Shown here one piece after another: positions 9,824 through 19,468 of a DNA stretch of 64,000 nt. The first letter of the stretch is position 1. Every line of letters begins with the position of its first letter. Origin of the DNA: Cafeteria roenbergensis (lineage: Eukaryota; Sar; Bigyra; Bicosoecida; Cafeteriaceae); the NCBI GenBank assembly GCA_008330645.1, contig VLTN01000008.1, positions 124,001 through 188,000 of the forward strand. The letters are read 5' to 3'. The notes beneath the pieces were generated by a model. The model was not told the DNA's origin. It did no database searches and was given only the letters and a program-made list of their open reading frames with translations. Both the position numbers and the translations under genes were made by a program.

Positions 9824-12800
9824 TCAGCCCCTCGGCTCCCCTGCGGCTCCCTGGCCGGAGCCGGTCGAGTCGTTGTCGGAGCTCATGTCTTCATCCTCGT
9901 CAATGTCGTCGTCTCCGAGCTGCATCTCGTCCTCGGCATTCAGTCGTCGCCCGAGCGCCTCAAGACTAAAGGTGGCCTCGCCACCCAGCGACTTGGAATG
10001 CGCGTGGCGCCGCGATTGAGGCTGGGGCGCGTCCCGGCCAGCCAGCAACCGATCCGCGCGGCCGCACTCCATCGATGAGCAGGCGCCCACGGCGGAGGGG
10101 GGGCACGAAGACCCTCCGCCCACTTCGAGCGGCGGGGCACCTCTCTCGCCGCCTGCGGCGCCGAAGCCCCTGCTGGGCGGCCGAGCGCCCCCTTGCTTGG
10201 CGCAGCAGCTGCCCGTCGGCCCAGGCGCAAGCACCGACGCCGGACGGGGCGGGAAGCCCTGATCGGCTGACGGCGCCGCGGACGCCACAGAGCCAGAGCG
10301 CCCCACGCGCCGGTGTCGTCCGCCGTGGGCGGACTGGGCGCCGCAGCCCACGGACGCGGCCGTGGAGCCGACGCCGCATGACGCAACGGTTGCTGCCAGC
10401 AGTGCCGCTGGGGCGGTCGCCCCTCCGACCGCAGCAGTGGCAGCAGCGGCAGAGCTGGAAGACGAGGCCAGCGACGGCGATCCAGCCGCATGCCGAGCGT
10501 CGCCACCGGGGGCAGGGCCGGCGCCGCAGCTGCCCTGGTGCAGCGAAGTCGCCATGTGGCCGGAGCTGCTGCGCGCTGCCGCCGAGGCACGACCGAGGCC
10601 GGACCGCGGGGCGTCGCCGAACAGGGGGCCGACGAAGCCGCCAACGTCGGCGGGGTTGAGACCAGAGGCGGACGACGGGGTGGCCGGGCGGGTCGCGCTG
10701 CACCTGAGGCCGGAGGTGTCGCAGCCGCTGAAAAGGCCGCCCGGCCCCGTTCCCCGTCGGGAGAGATCTGCGGAGCGGCGGCAGGCAGGGGCCTGCGGCG
10801 ACCCAAACAGCTGCGCAGAGCTGCGTGACGGAGGGGAGAAGTCGGCCTCGCAGTCTTCGCCACCGTCGTCGGGGAAGGCTGGAGAGGCTCCGTCAAAGTC
10901 CGGATCCGCGTCCAGCGACCTTCTGGCCTCGCCGAAGAGCGGGCCCGCCGACGCGTACCCGACCGCCGATCGGCTTTGGGTGCGACGCCTCTTCTTCCCG
11001 CGGCAGTTGCTGCTCTCGCCGGAGGCCCGCATGCACTGCCTGGGAGGAGAAGCAGTGCTGGGAGGGTGGGAAGAGGCGACGGAGCCGGCTACCGACCCCC
11101 TCCCCTCCTCGAACAGGGCGAGGCCCTGCCGAGGCAAGGGCACGTCAGAGCGCGTCGGCAGCCAGAAACGGTCGAGGATGGCACGCTTGCGGGTGAGTTC
11201 CGCCTCTTCCAACGCAGCGAGAGCGCTGGCAGAGCAGGAGCTGGCGCCGGCGCGCCTGCCGCCAGACGCGGCAGCCCCGGGCTGGTGGCTCGAGGCGGCT
11301 GACCCTGCACAGGAAACGGCTGATGCTCGCCCGCACACACTGGAGCCGGCTTTGGGGGGCGGCGGGGACACCGAGGACGCGAGCGTGGGGAGTGACGGCG
11401 CCGTGGCGACTCTGCTGACAGCAGCCTCCGCTGGTTGGCTCGCAGCCGCCGCTGCCGACGACGGAAGGGCAAGAGGGGCGGTGTGTCGAGGCTGGAGGGC
11501 CGGACCTTGGGCCCTTGGAGCGCTGCCGCCAGTTCCAGCCTCGGGCAGGAGGGCCTGGGCCGCGGGGTCATCGGCGCGGAACGACGAGCGGCGGTGCGGG
11601 TGCGCGTCCAGCGTGGGTGGCGGCGTCGAAGCCCCCCCCGCCGACTCCGGGCTGTCACAGGCGCGCATCGGGGCGAAGCCCGTGGCGAAGCCTTCGTCCG
11701 TTTCAGCGGTCGCATCCGTGGCCGGGGGCGGCTGCGCCGCAGCCAAAGAGGCAGAGCCGGAGGCGGGAGGCGACGGCAGCGGCGGGGCGACGGTCGCGGC
11801 GGAGCGTGGAGACGCCACCCCAGCGGCGTGGGCGGGGCTGAACGCGCTGGTCGACCGCGCTGAGAGTCGGTCACGAAGGCGAAGAGCGTCGTCGCTAGCC
11901 GGGGCGGGGAACCTTCCGGCCGGCGATGCGGTTGCGCCCGCCACGGAGGGCTGCGGGACGATGGGGGACGGCTTTCTGGCGCCAGCGGGGGCCGCATCGG
12001 GAGCCTGGTCAGGGAAGGGCAGGGCGCCGGGAGGGACGAAGCGGGGGTGCCCTGTGCTCGACGGGCGAAGGCCGGAGACGCCCGAGGACGAGGAGGAGCC
12101 GGCCGGGAGCCTGAGGTCGCTCTGTGCAGCTGTGTGGCGGCGGGCGTGCAGGCAAGCTCCGGCTGAAGGCAGAGGCGCTGGCTCGCCGCAACTCGCGCCA
12201 AGCCGGCCTGCGGCTGCCTCATGGCTGGCGTCCCGCTCGCGGGCGGCATCGGCCGAAGACGAGGAGGATGCCGGCGCGCCACCGGACGTAGTCACTGCCA
12301 CGGGCCCGCAGTCAGGCTGGGGCGACTCTGGAGACTCACAGACTGCCCTGGAAGACCCCAGCGCGGAGCCGCTGAGCGATTGTGGCTGCTGAGGCTGCTC
12401 TCGAAGTTGCTCTTGCTGTCCCGGGGCACTAGGAGGGGAAAGGCCCGTGGAGATGGGCCGCGTCGCCGTGAAGGACCGAGCGCGGCGGTGAAGGGCCGCA
12501 GCCTGTGGGATGCGGCTCGGGTTGCCGCGGGGATGGGCAGCGGCAGGTGCATGTTCGGCGTCGGTGATATCGCAAACGTCACCGCTGGTGACGTCGGGCC
12601 AACCATCGCTCGAGGCGACATCGGGAACAAGCATGTGGCCGCGCGAGCGGTCAACTGAAGGCGCTGGGATCCCCGAGCCGGTGGCTGCTCGGGGCCGTCC
12701 GCATGATGCATGGCCGGCACCGGCTCTTCCAGCACCTGGTGCCACGCCAGCGTCGCGGTTGCTGCTGCTGCTGCTGCTGTTGCTGCTGCTGTTGTGGCCG

Positions 12801-15800
12801 CCGATGCTACTGTATTGGTGATGTTGCTGACTGCGGCTGGCGGGGGCCGTGCCGCCCTGTCGTGCACCTCTGACGCTGTTCGCGCCGCCCAAGCGGCCCG
12901 GCCGCCGCTCCCGGGTGCGCATGTCCTCCCCGGGCGCAGAGAGGGCCTTGAACCTTGCTTCCCATGCACGCTCATTGAGCTTTTCGGCCCAGGCCCTCGA
13001 GGCGGCATGCTCCGCCCCGTCGAAGCGCGCGGTGTCGTCATCCATTTTCTGGTAGCCACCGATGCAAAGGCTGCGGTGGTGCTCGTAAAAGTGGGAATAG
13101 CCCTTGTGGAGGAGGAACAGCTGCGGGAAGTCCAGAGGGCGGCCCACGCCGTTGCGGCGCCTGTCCTCGTTGCGGAAGAACCGCATGATCCGGGGCCCCC
13201 GCTTCTGGGAGAACTCGCAGTGCATGACAACGATGCGGTTCCGGAAGGCGGCTGGCCTCTGCAGGTACTTGTCGACGACTGACGCATCCGGAACAGAGTG
13301 CGCTCCCTTGATGTGGCCACCGTCGAACTCGTACGTGAACCGGCAGTCGAGGATCAGCAATCTGCTGCTGACGGGCCCGCCAAGGCGCATCGCCCGGGCG
13401 AGGGTGTCGGCGGAAATGGTCCAGACGCCACCGTCGATGTCGTTCAGACCGCTGCTTGAGGTGTCGAGCAGCGGGAGAACTGCCCGGTAGAGCACCCGCC
13501 GCGGCGCTTCGGAGTCGAGCATCCGCCGCGGGTCGAAGACTGCCCTGGAGGGCGTTCCCGCAGAGTCTCCGTCACAACTGAGGTGGTGGCCGAAGCTGTG
13601 GCCAGCGGCGGCCGCACCCGACGAGCGAAGCAGGCACTGCGCCGCGCTCTCAGATCGGCGCAGCTGGGGCGCAACCGTGGTGTGGCTTCGCCTGTGGGAG
13701 GCGCCGTGGCCGCGGTCGGGCCGCTGCGAGGCGGCCTGTGCCTCTGCCTGTGCTGCAGCCTCTGTCCGTGCTGCCGCCGCTGCCTCATTGAAGAGTCTGA
13801 TCTCGCGCTCGTGGGGCCACTCACCCCGGGATGCCGGCAGTGCCTCGCACTCGCGGCCGGAGGAGTCGGCCGTAGCGGGCGCGCCGACGTCCGACGCGCT
13901 CGACGCCGCGGGGCTGGGCTGCGGGCGGCCGAGGAGAGGCTGCCCGCCTTGCCACGACGGCAGGGATGCCGTAGCTGCCCGCCTGTGCTTTCCGTTGGCC
14001 GGCGGTCGCGGGGCGCAACTCGGGGCACCGGCGGAGGCGGCGGAGGCTGCGGAGGCTGCGGAGGCGGCGCCCGCCGAGGCCGAATCGGCCAGACGAGCGA
14101 AGTGGTCCGCGTCGGCGCCAGGGTGGCCGGCAGCCTGGGAAGCAGTCTCGCCGCGGCAGGCAGCGCCGGCCACGCTGGATCCATCCGACTCGGCGGAGCG
14201 CAGTGGGGCGGGGGGCGGTGCCTGGCCCGTGAGCGGCGCGGAGAGGACCCTGTCCCCGAGCGGGCGCGAGGTGTCGAGTGCCTTGTGCGCTCCCCATCCG
14301 CCTTGAGCTCGCTCCCCCTCCGAAAAGTCCGCCTGTGGGGCAGAGCCGGACCTCGCCAGCGGGAAGGGACCACCCCCTCCGCCAGCGCCGAATGTGGCTG
14401 CGGGGCCGTCGCTGCGAGTCGTCCACCCGCCGGACTGGTGGCGGCGGCTGCTGCTGGGGCCCGCCTGGTGAGAGCGGAGTGAGGGTGGACGCGCGTTTTG
14501 CGCGGCTGCGGCCGGTGCCGCGCCCTGGAGCGGCGGTGCAGCTGCAGACGTTGGGCCAGCCACCGAGGAACCTGCGCGCCTGCCACGCGATGCGTCGGCG
14601 GTACCGGGCGCGTGAAGCTCCGGAAAGAATGGCGATGAGGACTGAGCTGCCGGGACCGCGTCGTCGCTGGAAGGGTCGAGTAGGCCCGAGCTGACCGACG
14701 CCCGGGGACGGAAGGTCGCTGCGGCTGTGTCCCACGCAGGTTCTGCTGAGGTGGGTGGGGCCGCGTCGCCGAAGCACGCCCCGGAGGCTGGAGGTGGGGT
14801 GCCGACGGACCGCACTGGGTCTGGCGAAGCGAGCAGGCGCCCGTCGAAGCCGGTCCCAAACTGGTCGTGCGACCGCGAGACGACGCCACGACGGCCACGC
14901 GCGTTCGCAACGCGGCGAGAGCCAAACGGGGGGACGGGCGAGGCGGTGGCCGAGGCCGGCCCCGAGTCGAAGTCGGTGGTGGGGTCGGCACCAGCGGCGG
15001 GCACTGGTGGCGGAGCGATGACTGGCCGGCCTGTGACCGTGGTCGCAGCCGCTGCGGAGGCGGATCCCGACCCGGAAGCGCGGGGGAGCGCGGATGGGGT
15101 CGACGTGCAGGCTCCGTCGGCTGCCTCTACAGACATTCGAGACCGCTTGGAGCGGCTGAAGGTGTGATCAGGGGAGCCATTGCGGCCCATGCAGCCACCA
15201 GCGTCGTACTCGTCCGAGCTGGCATCCTCGTCGCCGTCGTCAGCCTCGTCCTGGCAGCCGCCGCCGCCGCGCCTGCCGTTGCGGGCCACCCAGCCGAGCT
15301 CGAGGCTGGAGCTGCTCCCGCGGCGGCTGACATCCGCGCCGTCAGCACCGCAGCTCTGTCGACCTCCGCACCTCCCCAAGCCGCGGACAATGCCGCGGGA
15401 CTCCCCTAGCTGGGGGCTAGTGCACTGCGGCATCCTGGGAAGAGCTGCACCGGCAGCGCCAGGGGCGCGCGCCTGCGGTGCCCCCGACTCTCCCCGGGTG
15501 GGCCCGTCGGCGGCAGCAGTCTGCTCACTCGGACTTTGATGCCCGAGCACAGGCGACCGGGCGCAGAGGGATCCCGGGGTCATGGTGCCTCCTCGCCCAA
15601 AGGCCGCAAACGGCGCTGGGCTCCGCGCAGACCCTGACGCCGAGCTGATCCCGCCTGCCGCCGCCGCCCCCCGTGCGAACCCGGCCCCGTTGCTGGTGTC
15701 AACAACAAGGCCGCCACCTTCTTTTCGCTGGGGGCGGTGCTGCACGCGCCCCACAGACCCTGCGCTACCCTTGCCAAGCGCGTGCTCGCCGTGTCTGCCA

Positions 15801-16294
15801 CGAACGCTCTCCTCGCCATCGGACTGATCCGACGTGTTACTCTCCTCACCGCGGCCTTCGGCGATGGGGACGAGCCCGCCAGGCGCAGTCCCTGACCTCT
15901 GGCGGCCCGCCGACGCGCGAATCAAGCCGCGCAAATTGTCCGCAGGGTCCTGCGCAGACGTCTCCGATCCCTTTGCGGAATCCGAGTCCACCTCGCCGAG
16001 CGAGGCTGGGCGCCCCGACGCCCCATACTGCCGGGAAGACTCACACGACAGGGTACGCGCCAGGGGAGAGGCCCGGGGCTCGAGCGATGCCGGTGCAGAG
16101 GGAAGCCCAGAGCTCGCGTTTCCGTGCCTGAGAGCCGAGGCCGTCGCCTCGGCGCCTTCGCGAGCAGCGGCATCCAGTCTGCTGTGCAGGGCGACGGGGG
16201 TTGGCCCTAGAGGTGGTTGGCGCACCTGGGTCCCGCAGAGGTCGCCGGCGCCCTGGCGCCTGGACGACGCTGGGCCTGCGACATTACCGTCCAC
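9824..16294 (-). CDS. CDC25-type dual-specificity phosphatase, giant (about 2150 residues)
   Basis: One uninterrupted frame of about 2156 codons. The only folded part lies roughly at 13530-12930: the rhodanese/CDC25 fold with RLLILDCRFTYEFDGGHIKGA-like sequence and the active-site loop MHCEFSQKRGPR (Cys-x5-Arg) encoded near 13225-13190. The EFS..RGP form of the loop is typical of CDC25, which activates cyclin-dependent kinases by removing inhibitory phosphates. It is followed by FPQLFLLHKGYSHFYEHH, also CDC25-like. Everything else (about 950 residues before and 1000 after) is Ser/Ala/Pro/Gly-rich low complexity with Ser and Ala runs, far longer than known CDC25 proteins of about 400-750 residues. 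The first codon of the frame is GTG, and the first in-frame ATG is about 235 codons in, so a 5' exon is likely; a candidate ATG exon lies at 16597-16413. Many SP/TP pairs suggest CDK feedback phosphorylation (inference). Confidence 0.82.
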   Translation of the reverse strand: MDGNVAGPASSRRQGAGDLCGTQVRQPPLGPTPVALHSRLDAAAREGAEATASALRHGNASSGLPSAPASLEPRASPLARTLSCESSRQYGASGRPASLGEVDSDSAKGSETSAQDPADNLRGLIRASAGRQRSGTAPGGLVPIAEGRGEESNTSDQSDGEESVRGRHGEHALGKGSAGSVGRVQHRPQRKEGGGLVVDTSNGAGFARGAAAAGGISSASGSARSPAPFAAFGRGGTMTPGSLCARSPVLGHQSPSEQTAAADGPTRGESGAPQARAPGAAGAALPRMPQCTSPQLGESRGIVRGLGRCGGRQSCGADGADVSRRGSSSSLELGWVARNGRRGGGGCQDEADDGDEDASSDEYDAGGCMGRNGSPDHTFSRSKRSRMSVEAADGACTSTPSALPRASGSGSASAAAATTVTGRPVIAPPPVPAAGADPTTDFDSGPASATASPVPPFGSRRVANARGRRGVVSRSHDQFGTGFDGRLLASPDPVRSVGTPPPASGACFGDAAPPTSAEPAWDTAAATFRPRASVSSGLLDPSSDDAVPAAQSSSPFFPELHAPGTADASRGRRAGSSVAGPTSAAAPPLQGAAPAAAAQNARPPSLRSHQAGPSSSRRHQSGGWTTRSDGPAATFGAGGGGGPFPLARSGSAPQADFSEGERAQGGWGAHKALDTSRPLGDRVLSAPLTGQAPPPAPLRSAESDGSSVAGAACRGETASQAAGHPGADADHFARLADSASAGAASAASAASAASAGAPSCAPRPPANGKHRRAATASLPSWQGGQPLLGRPQPSPAASSASDVGAPATADSSGRECEALPASRGEWPHEREIRLFNEAAAAARTEAAAQAEAQAASQRPDRGHGASHRRSHTTVAPQLRRSESAAQCLLRSSGAAAAGHSFGHHLSCDGDSAGTPSRAVFDPRRMLDSEAPRRVLYRAVLPLLDTSSSGLNDIDGGVWTISADTLARAMRLGGPVSSRLLILDCRFTYEFDGGHIKGAHSVPDASVVDKYLQRPAAFRNRIVVMHCEFSQKRGPRIMRFFRNEDRRRNGVGRPLDFPQLFLLHKGYSHFYEHHRSLCIGGYQKMDDDTARFDGAEHAASRAWAEKLNERAWEARFKALSAPGEDMRTRERRPGRLGGANSVRGARQGGTAPASRSQQHHQYSSIGGHNSSSNSSSSSSNRDAGVAPGAGRAGAGHASCGRPRAATGSGIPAPSVDRSRGHMLVPDVASSDGWPDVTSGDVCDITDAEHAPAAAHPRGNPSRIPQAAALHRRARSFTATRPISTGLSPPSAPGQQEQLREQPQQPQSLSGSALGSSRAVCESPESPQPDCGPVAVTTSGGAPASSSSSADAARERDASHEAAAGRLGASCGEPAPLPSAGACLHARRHTAAQSDLRLPAGSSSSSGVSGLRPSSTGHPRFVPPGALPFPDQAPDAAPAGARKPSPIVPQPSVAGATASPAGRFPAPASDDALRLRDRLSARSTSAFSPAHAAGVASPRSAATVAPPLPSPPASGSASLAAAQPPPATDATAETDEGFATGFAPMRACDSPESAGGASTPPPTLDAHPHRRSSFRADDPAAQALLPEAGTGGSAPRAQGPALQPRHTAPLALPSSAAAAASQPAEAAVSRVATAPSLPTLASSVSPPPPKAGSSVCGRASAVSCAGSAASSHQPGAAASGGRRAGASSCSASALAALEEAELTRKRAILDRFWLPTRSDVPLPRQGLALFEEGRGSVAGSVASSHPPSTASPPRQCMRASGESSNCRGKKRRRTQSRSAVGYASAGPLFGEARRSLDADPDFDGASPAFPDDGGEDCEADFSPPSRSSAQLFGSPQAPACRRSADLSRRGTGPGGLFSGCDTSGLRCSATRPATPSSASGLNPADVGGFVGPLFGDAPRSGLGRASAAARSSSGHMATSLHQGSCGAGPAPGGDARHAAGSPSLASSSSSAAAATAAVGGATAPAALLAATVASCGVGSTAASVGCGAQSAHGGRHRRVGRSGSVASAAPSADQGFPPRPASVLAPGPTGSCCAKQGGARPPSRGFGAAGGERGAPPLEVGGGSSCPPSAVGACSSMECGRADRLLAGRDAPQPQSRRHAHSKSLGGEATFSLEALGRRLNAEDEMQLGDDDIDEDEDMSSDNDSTGSGQGAAGEPRG

Positions 16295-17490
16295 AGGCCG
16301 AAGGCCGCCACGGAGCGCGTTTCGGGGACCACTGGCCGCGTCAGGAGCTGCGAGGGCACAGCACTCACCGGACCGAACGAATCACAGTGAAAATCGTCAG
16401 TCTTGGCGGGTGCTAGCGCGGCGCGGCTGCGGGGCGGGGCGCGGGGCGGGGGGCACGCGCTGATCCAAACGCTTGGGAAGCGACCCCTCGCTCCCCGGCT
16501 TTGCCCTCACTGAAGCGAATGCTTTGCAAGTCTTGCCCGATCCGGGACATGGGCGACGCTCCCTCCATGGGACTGCGGCCGGGGCCGCGTCCGCTCATGG
16601 CTGCGAAGCCGCGAGGTGCTGCGCCGTTAGCTCGTTGTTTGTCGACGTCGCGGCCACAAGCCCGCCTGAAAGACGAGGCGCCAGTTGCGACTCTGCCGGC
16701 CCTTTTGCGGGCCTGTGCGCCGCGACCAGGAGAGGGCTTCGACGAACAGCTGACAAGACGCCTCGTGGTGCTGTGCGCGGGGCCGGCAAGGGCTGGAACG
16801 GAGCTCGGGCAGCAGGCAGTTGAAGCGAGCCTTGAGACATCAGAATTGGTGGTTCGTGTCCATCCGGCACACACAACACGCTCCCACCGACGCGCCACGC
16901 ACCCAGTCCTCACTGCCTCTCACCAAGCGGCGTAGAGCATGCGATTCATGCGCGGGGCCTCGGGGGGGGGCGGCGTTCGCGCGGCTGGGGGAGCAAAGAG
17001 AGGGGCAAACGCCGCGAGTGGTGGACAACCAAGCAAGCTCGGAACAGCCGCAAAGTTCGCGCGCCACCGCGGTGCTGCGCAGGGAAACTCCCAGCCAAAG
17101 ATCGCGAAGGGCCAGCAAAGGCGCTTGCGCAAGACTTGGGAGCGCCTGCTCGCCTTCCGCGGGCGGTGAGGGCTGTAACGCCTGCGCCGTCCGGACCGGC
17201 GCGGCAGGCAACGGCGCGGTCGCAGGCGACGATGCTTCGCAGGGGAACACGCCGCGACTGTGCATGCACTCCACTGCAACGCAACCGAGCCCCCGCACGA
17301 GGAAAGCTTTGCTTGATGCGCTTGGCCAGGCCGACGTCTCGCGGCACGCAGCCGAAGGCCCTGCGGGGCGGCAGCCGGGGTCACTCGAGCTGGCCATGCG
17401 CTGGCTGCAGGTCGCTGGCCGGCTCTGCCCTGGTTGTCGGCTGCAGGGCAGCCTCGCGCGCGCGCGCGCGGCGGACCCACCTGGCCTGTG
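16295..17490. other. Divergent spacer; possible 5' exon of the CDC25-like gene
   Basis: No confident gene. On the minus strand, an ATG near 16597 opens a frame starting MSGRGPGRSPMEGASPMSR that ends at 16413. It could be a first exon of the CDC25-like gene, since GTGAGT donors and AG acceptors lie close by, but no join could be proved. The part next to 17491 has CG-dinucleotide repeats (about 17455-17471) and should hold the promoter of the ankyrin gene. Confidence 0.35.
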
Positions 17491-18429
17491 ATGCCCGCGA
17501 AGAAGGCCCCCAAGGGGAAAAGCGCAGATGCTGAGGCCGAGGCTGCGGAGGCAGCTCGTGTCGCGGCCGAGGCCGAGGCTGCGAGGCTGCGAGAGCTCGC
17601 GCAGCGCGCAGCGCATGCCCGGGAGCAGCCCGACGTGAGCGAGCTTCCGCTCACCGACGGGGAGCGCGCCCGGGCGCGAGCCGCGTTTGCTGACGTGGCC
17701 GGGCCGGGTGAGGCGTCCTGCCTGCCGGTGGCGAAGCTGAGCGCGGCGCTGAGCGGCTGCGGAACGCGCCTCTCTCCTGAGGACGAGGCCTCGTTGGTGC
17801 TGGCCCACCCGGTGATTGCGAGCTGCGGAGTGGACGGGTGGATCACGCTTGCGGAGTTTCTGAGCGTGCTGGCAGGCGCGTACGCCTCGCCCAAGTTCCA
17901 CGGCGAGGCGCTTCGGCTGGCCGTTGGCCGCGGCGAGCGCGCGACGGCTGAGCGCTTGCTGCGCATGGGCTGCGACCCGTGCGCCTCCGACGGAGCGGGC
18001 CGAACGGTGGCCCACATCGCTGCCGACCTGAACCAGCTCAGCGTGCTGCGGGCTGTCCGCGACACGTGGGGTGAGGAGGAGTTCGATCACGACGTGCCAG
18101 ACAAGACCGGGTGGACCCCGCTCGCAGTGGCTGCGCGAAACGGCTTTGCAGACGTTGTCGAGGCGCTACTTTCGTGGGGGGCAGACCCAGACGCGGCATC
18201 GAATCAGGGCCGCACGCCCATGCACGCCGCCTGCGCGGCGGACGCTCCTGCGGTGGTCAGACTGCTTGCGGCCGCTGGCGCCAATCCCAACGCCGCAGAC
18301 AAGGCTGGCTGGACTCCCATGCACATCGCTGCCCTCCACGGAGCATCCCGATGCGTTGACGCGCTTGCAGCGGCCGGGGCGTCCGCAACGCAGGCCGACC
18401 GCTTTGGGCGGGCCCCGGATCGCATCTGC
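17491..18429 (+). CDS. EF-hand-like and ankyrin-repeat protein, 5' part of a gene split by the virophage
   Basis: The ATG at 17491 opens a frame of 313 host codons up to the insertion. Residues 1-45 are Lys/Ala/Glu-rich. Residues 55-130 look like a degenerate calmodulin-type EF-hand pair (RARAAFADVAG..., WITLAEFLSVLAG) that lacks clear calcium-ligand loops. Residues 137-305 form five ankyrin repeats with the usual motifs (GWTPLAVAARNGFADVVEAL, GRTPMHAACAADAPAVVRLL, GWTPMHIAALHGASRCVDAL), and a sixth begins. After Cys313 the frame runs into the inverted repeat, gains 19 foreign codons beginning KKKGRGRGG and stops at 18487-18489. The same frame continues on the far side of the insertion at 45254-45364. 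A protein-binding scaffold role is expected; the specific role is unknown. Confidence 0.75.
18426..18429. repeat. Target-site duplication (left), CTGC
   Basis: CTGC directly precedes the left inverted repeat and is repeated at 45250-45253 directly after the right one. Keeping one copy restores an open host frame. Polinton-type integrases usually leave 5-6 bases, so 4 is short but within what the A/T run at the tips allows one to see. Confidence 0.6.
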
Positions 18430-18902
18430 AAAAAAAAAGGACGCGGTAGAGGGGGAGCTAGATCAATTCGTAAAATTATTATATTGTAGAAAATTCAGCT
18501 CTGAAATCAGAGCTTTATTTTCTCTATGAAATTGGAATATTATTTTGGTTTTTATATATTTTTATATTATTATTTTAGTAAGTGATTAAAAAGTGTAAAT
18601 AGTAATAAAATAAAAAGTGAAGCAGATAAAGAAGAGAAAAGTAAAGTGTAAAGTGAGGGAGTAAAAAAAACACAAAAAAGTAACGAGGTAAGCAAAAAGT
18701 GAAAAAGTGACGAAAAATCTTAAAACTATTAATCAATAGAAAAAAATATTAGAGAGAGTAGTTTATGAAAATTTTCCACACTTTCTCCACTTTTGGGTTG
18801 CTCATGACTTTTGTATATTTTTATTTTCTCACCTTTTGGGTATCTCGTTGCTTTTTGAACTTTACCCCTTCAAATACTTACAAGAAAAGGAGAATATAAA
18901 AA
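18430..18902 (+). repeat. Left terminal inverted repeat of the virophage
   Basis: 473 bases that match the reverse complement of 44777-45249 at every position compared by eye. The tip is nine A followed by a short GC-rich patch (GGACGCGGTAGAGGGGGAGC), then AT-rich sequence. The GC-rich tip is the likely integrase recognition end. Just inside the tip is a perfect hairpin around AAAGCTCTGATTTCAGAGCT (18497-18516). Confidence 0.95.
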
Positions 18903-19063
18903 AATATGATTCCAACAGTTAGTAAAAAATTTTGTGGGGTCAATGTATGGTTGTCTTAATTGTCCCACTGCTTCACATTTTGTATAACCCCCTCTGATGA
19001 TTATTTGTATAGTACAACAAAGCGATCACCTACGCAATGTAATTTTTCATTCTCTCTCACATA

Positions 19064-19076
19064 AAGTACTTAAAGA
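19064..19076 (+). promoter_or_regulatory. Early-type virophage promoter motif
   Basis: AAGTACTTAAAGA, 25 bases before the ATG of the left 49-codon gene; one of eight such placements in this element. Confidence 0.65.
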
Positions 19077-19101
19077 TAAAATCTTACAGTATAATATACA
19101 A

Positions 19102-19251
19102 ATGAAAACACAAAAGTTCAAATATCTTGTGATCTACCGAGACAGAAATAACGAATACAAAAAGCAATTATTTTTTAAGTACAAGTATGCTCTGGGCTTC
19201 AAGAAGCATTTACATGACAACAATGCAATGATCAAAAGAGTTCCAAGATAA
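19102..19251 (+). CDS. Small duplicated virophage protein, 49 residues (left copy)
   Basis: A short basic protein starting MKTQKFKYLVIYRDRNNEY and ending NNAMIKRVPR. A near-identical 49-residue protein is encoded in the opposite orientation at 44083-44232, near the other end, so the pair is symmetrical and subterminal. The open frame extends upstream to an ATG at 18997, but the promoter motif at 19064 and the length of the other copy both support 19102. No family is recognised. Conservation of the copies at protein level, with most differences at a few codons, argues that it is a real gene. Confidence 0.7.
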   Translation: MKTQKFKYLVIYRDRNNEYKKQLFFKYKYALGFKKHLHDNNAMIKRVPR

Positions 19252-19468
19252 AGACGAATTCATAAATATTTGATATGATTGAATAAAAAAATAAATTCAT
19301 GGTTTCATTGTAAAATGAAATTATGAATTTTTGGTAATGGTTGGTGGGGGTTATTTATTTATTTTTATTGTTTGTTGGTTTGCTGGGTTTAAGTAAACTG
19401 TTATTTTTTATCATTCCACATCTGACTTAACATACGAACACCACTAACCATAGTGTTTAGATATTTAT

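Noticed and set aside
10362-12392. 676-codon plus-strand frame inside the CDC25-like gene
   Set aside because: Lies opposite to the recognised gene, has no domain and reflects the base composition of GC-rich codons.
18433-18489. Lys/Arg-rich tail KKKGRGRGG at the end of the ankyrin frame as a nuclear localisation signal
   Set aside because: These codons belong to the inverted-repeat tip, and the same residues appear at the other junction by symmetry.
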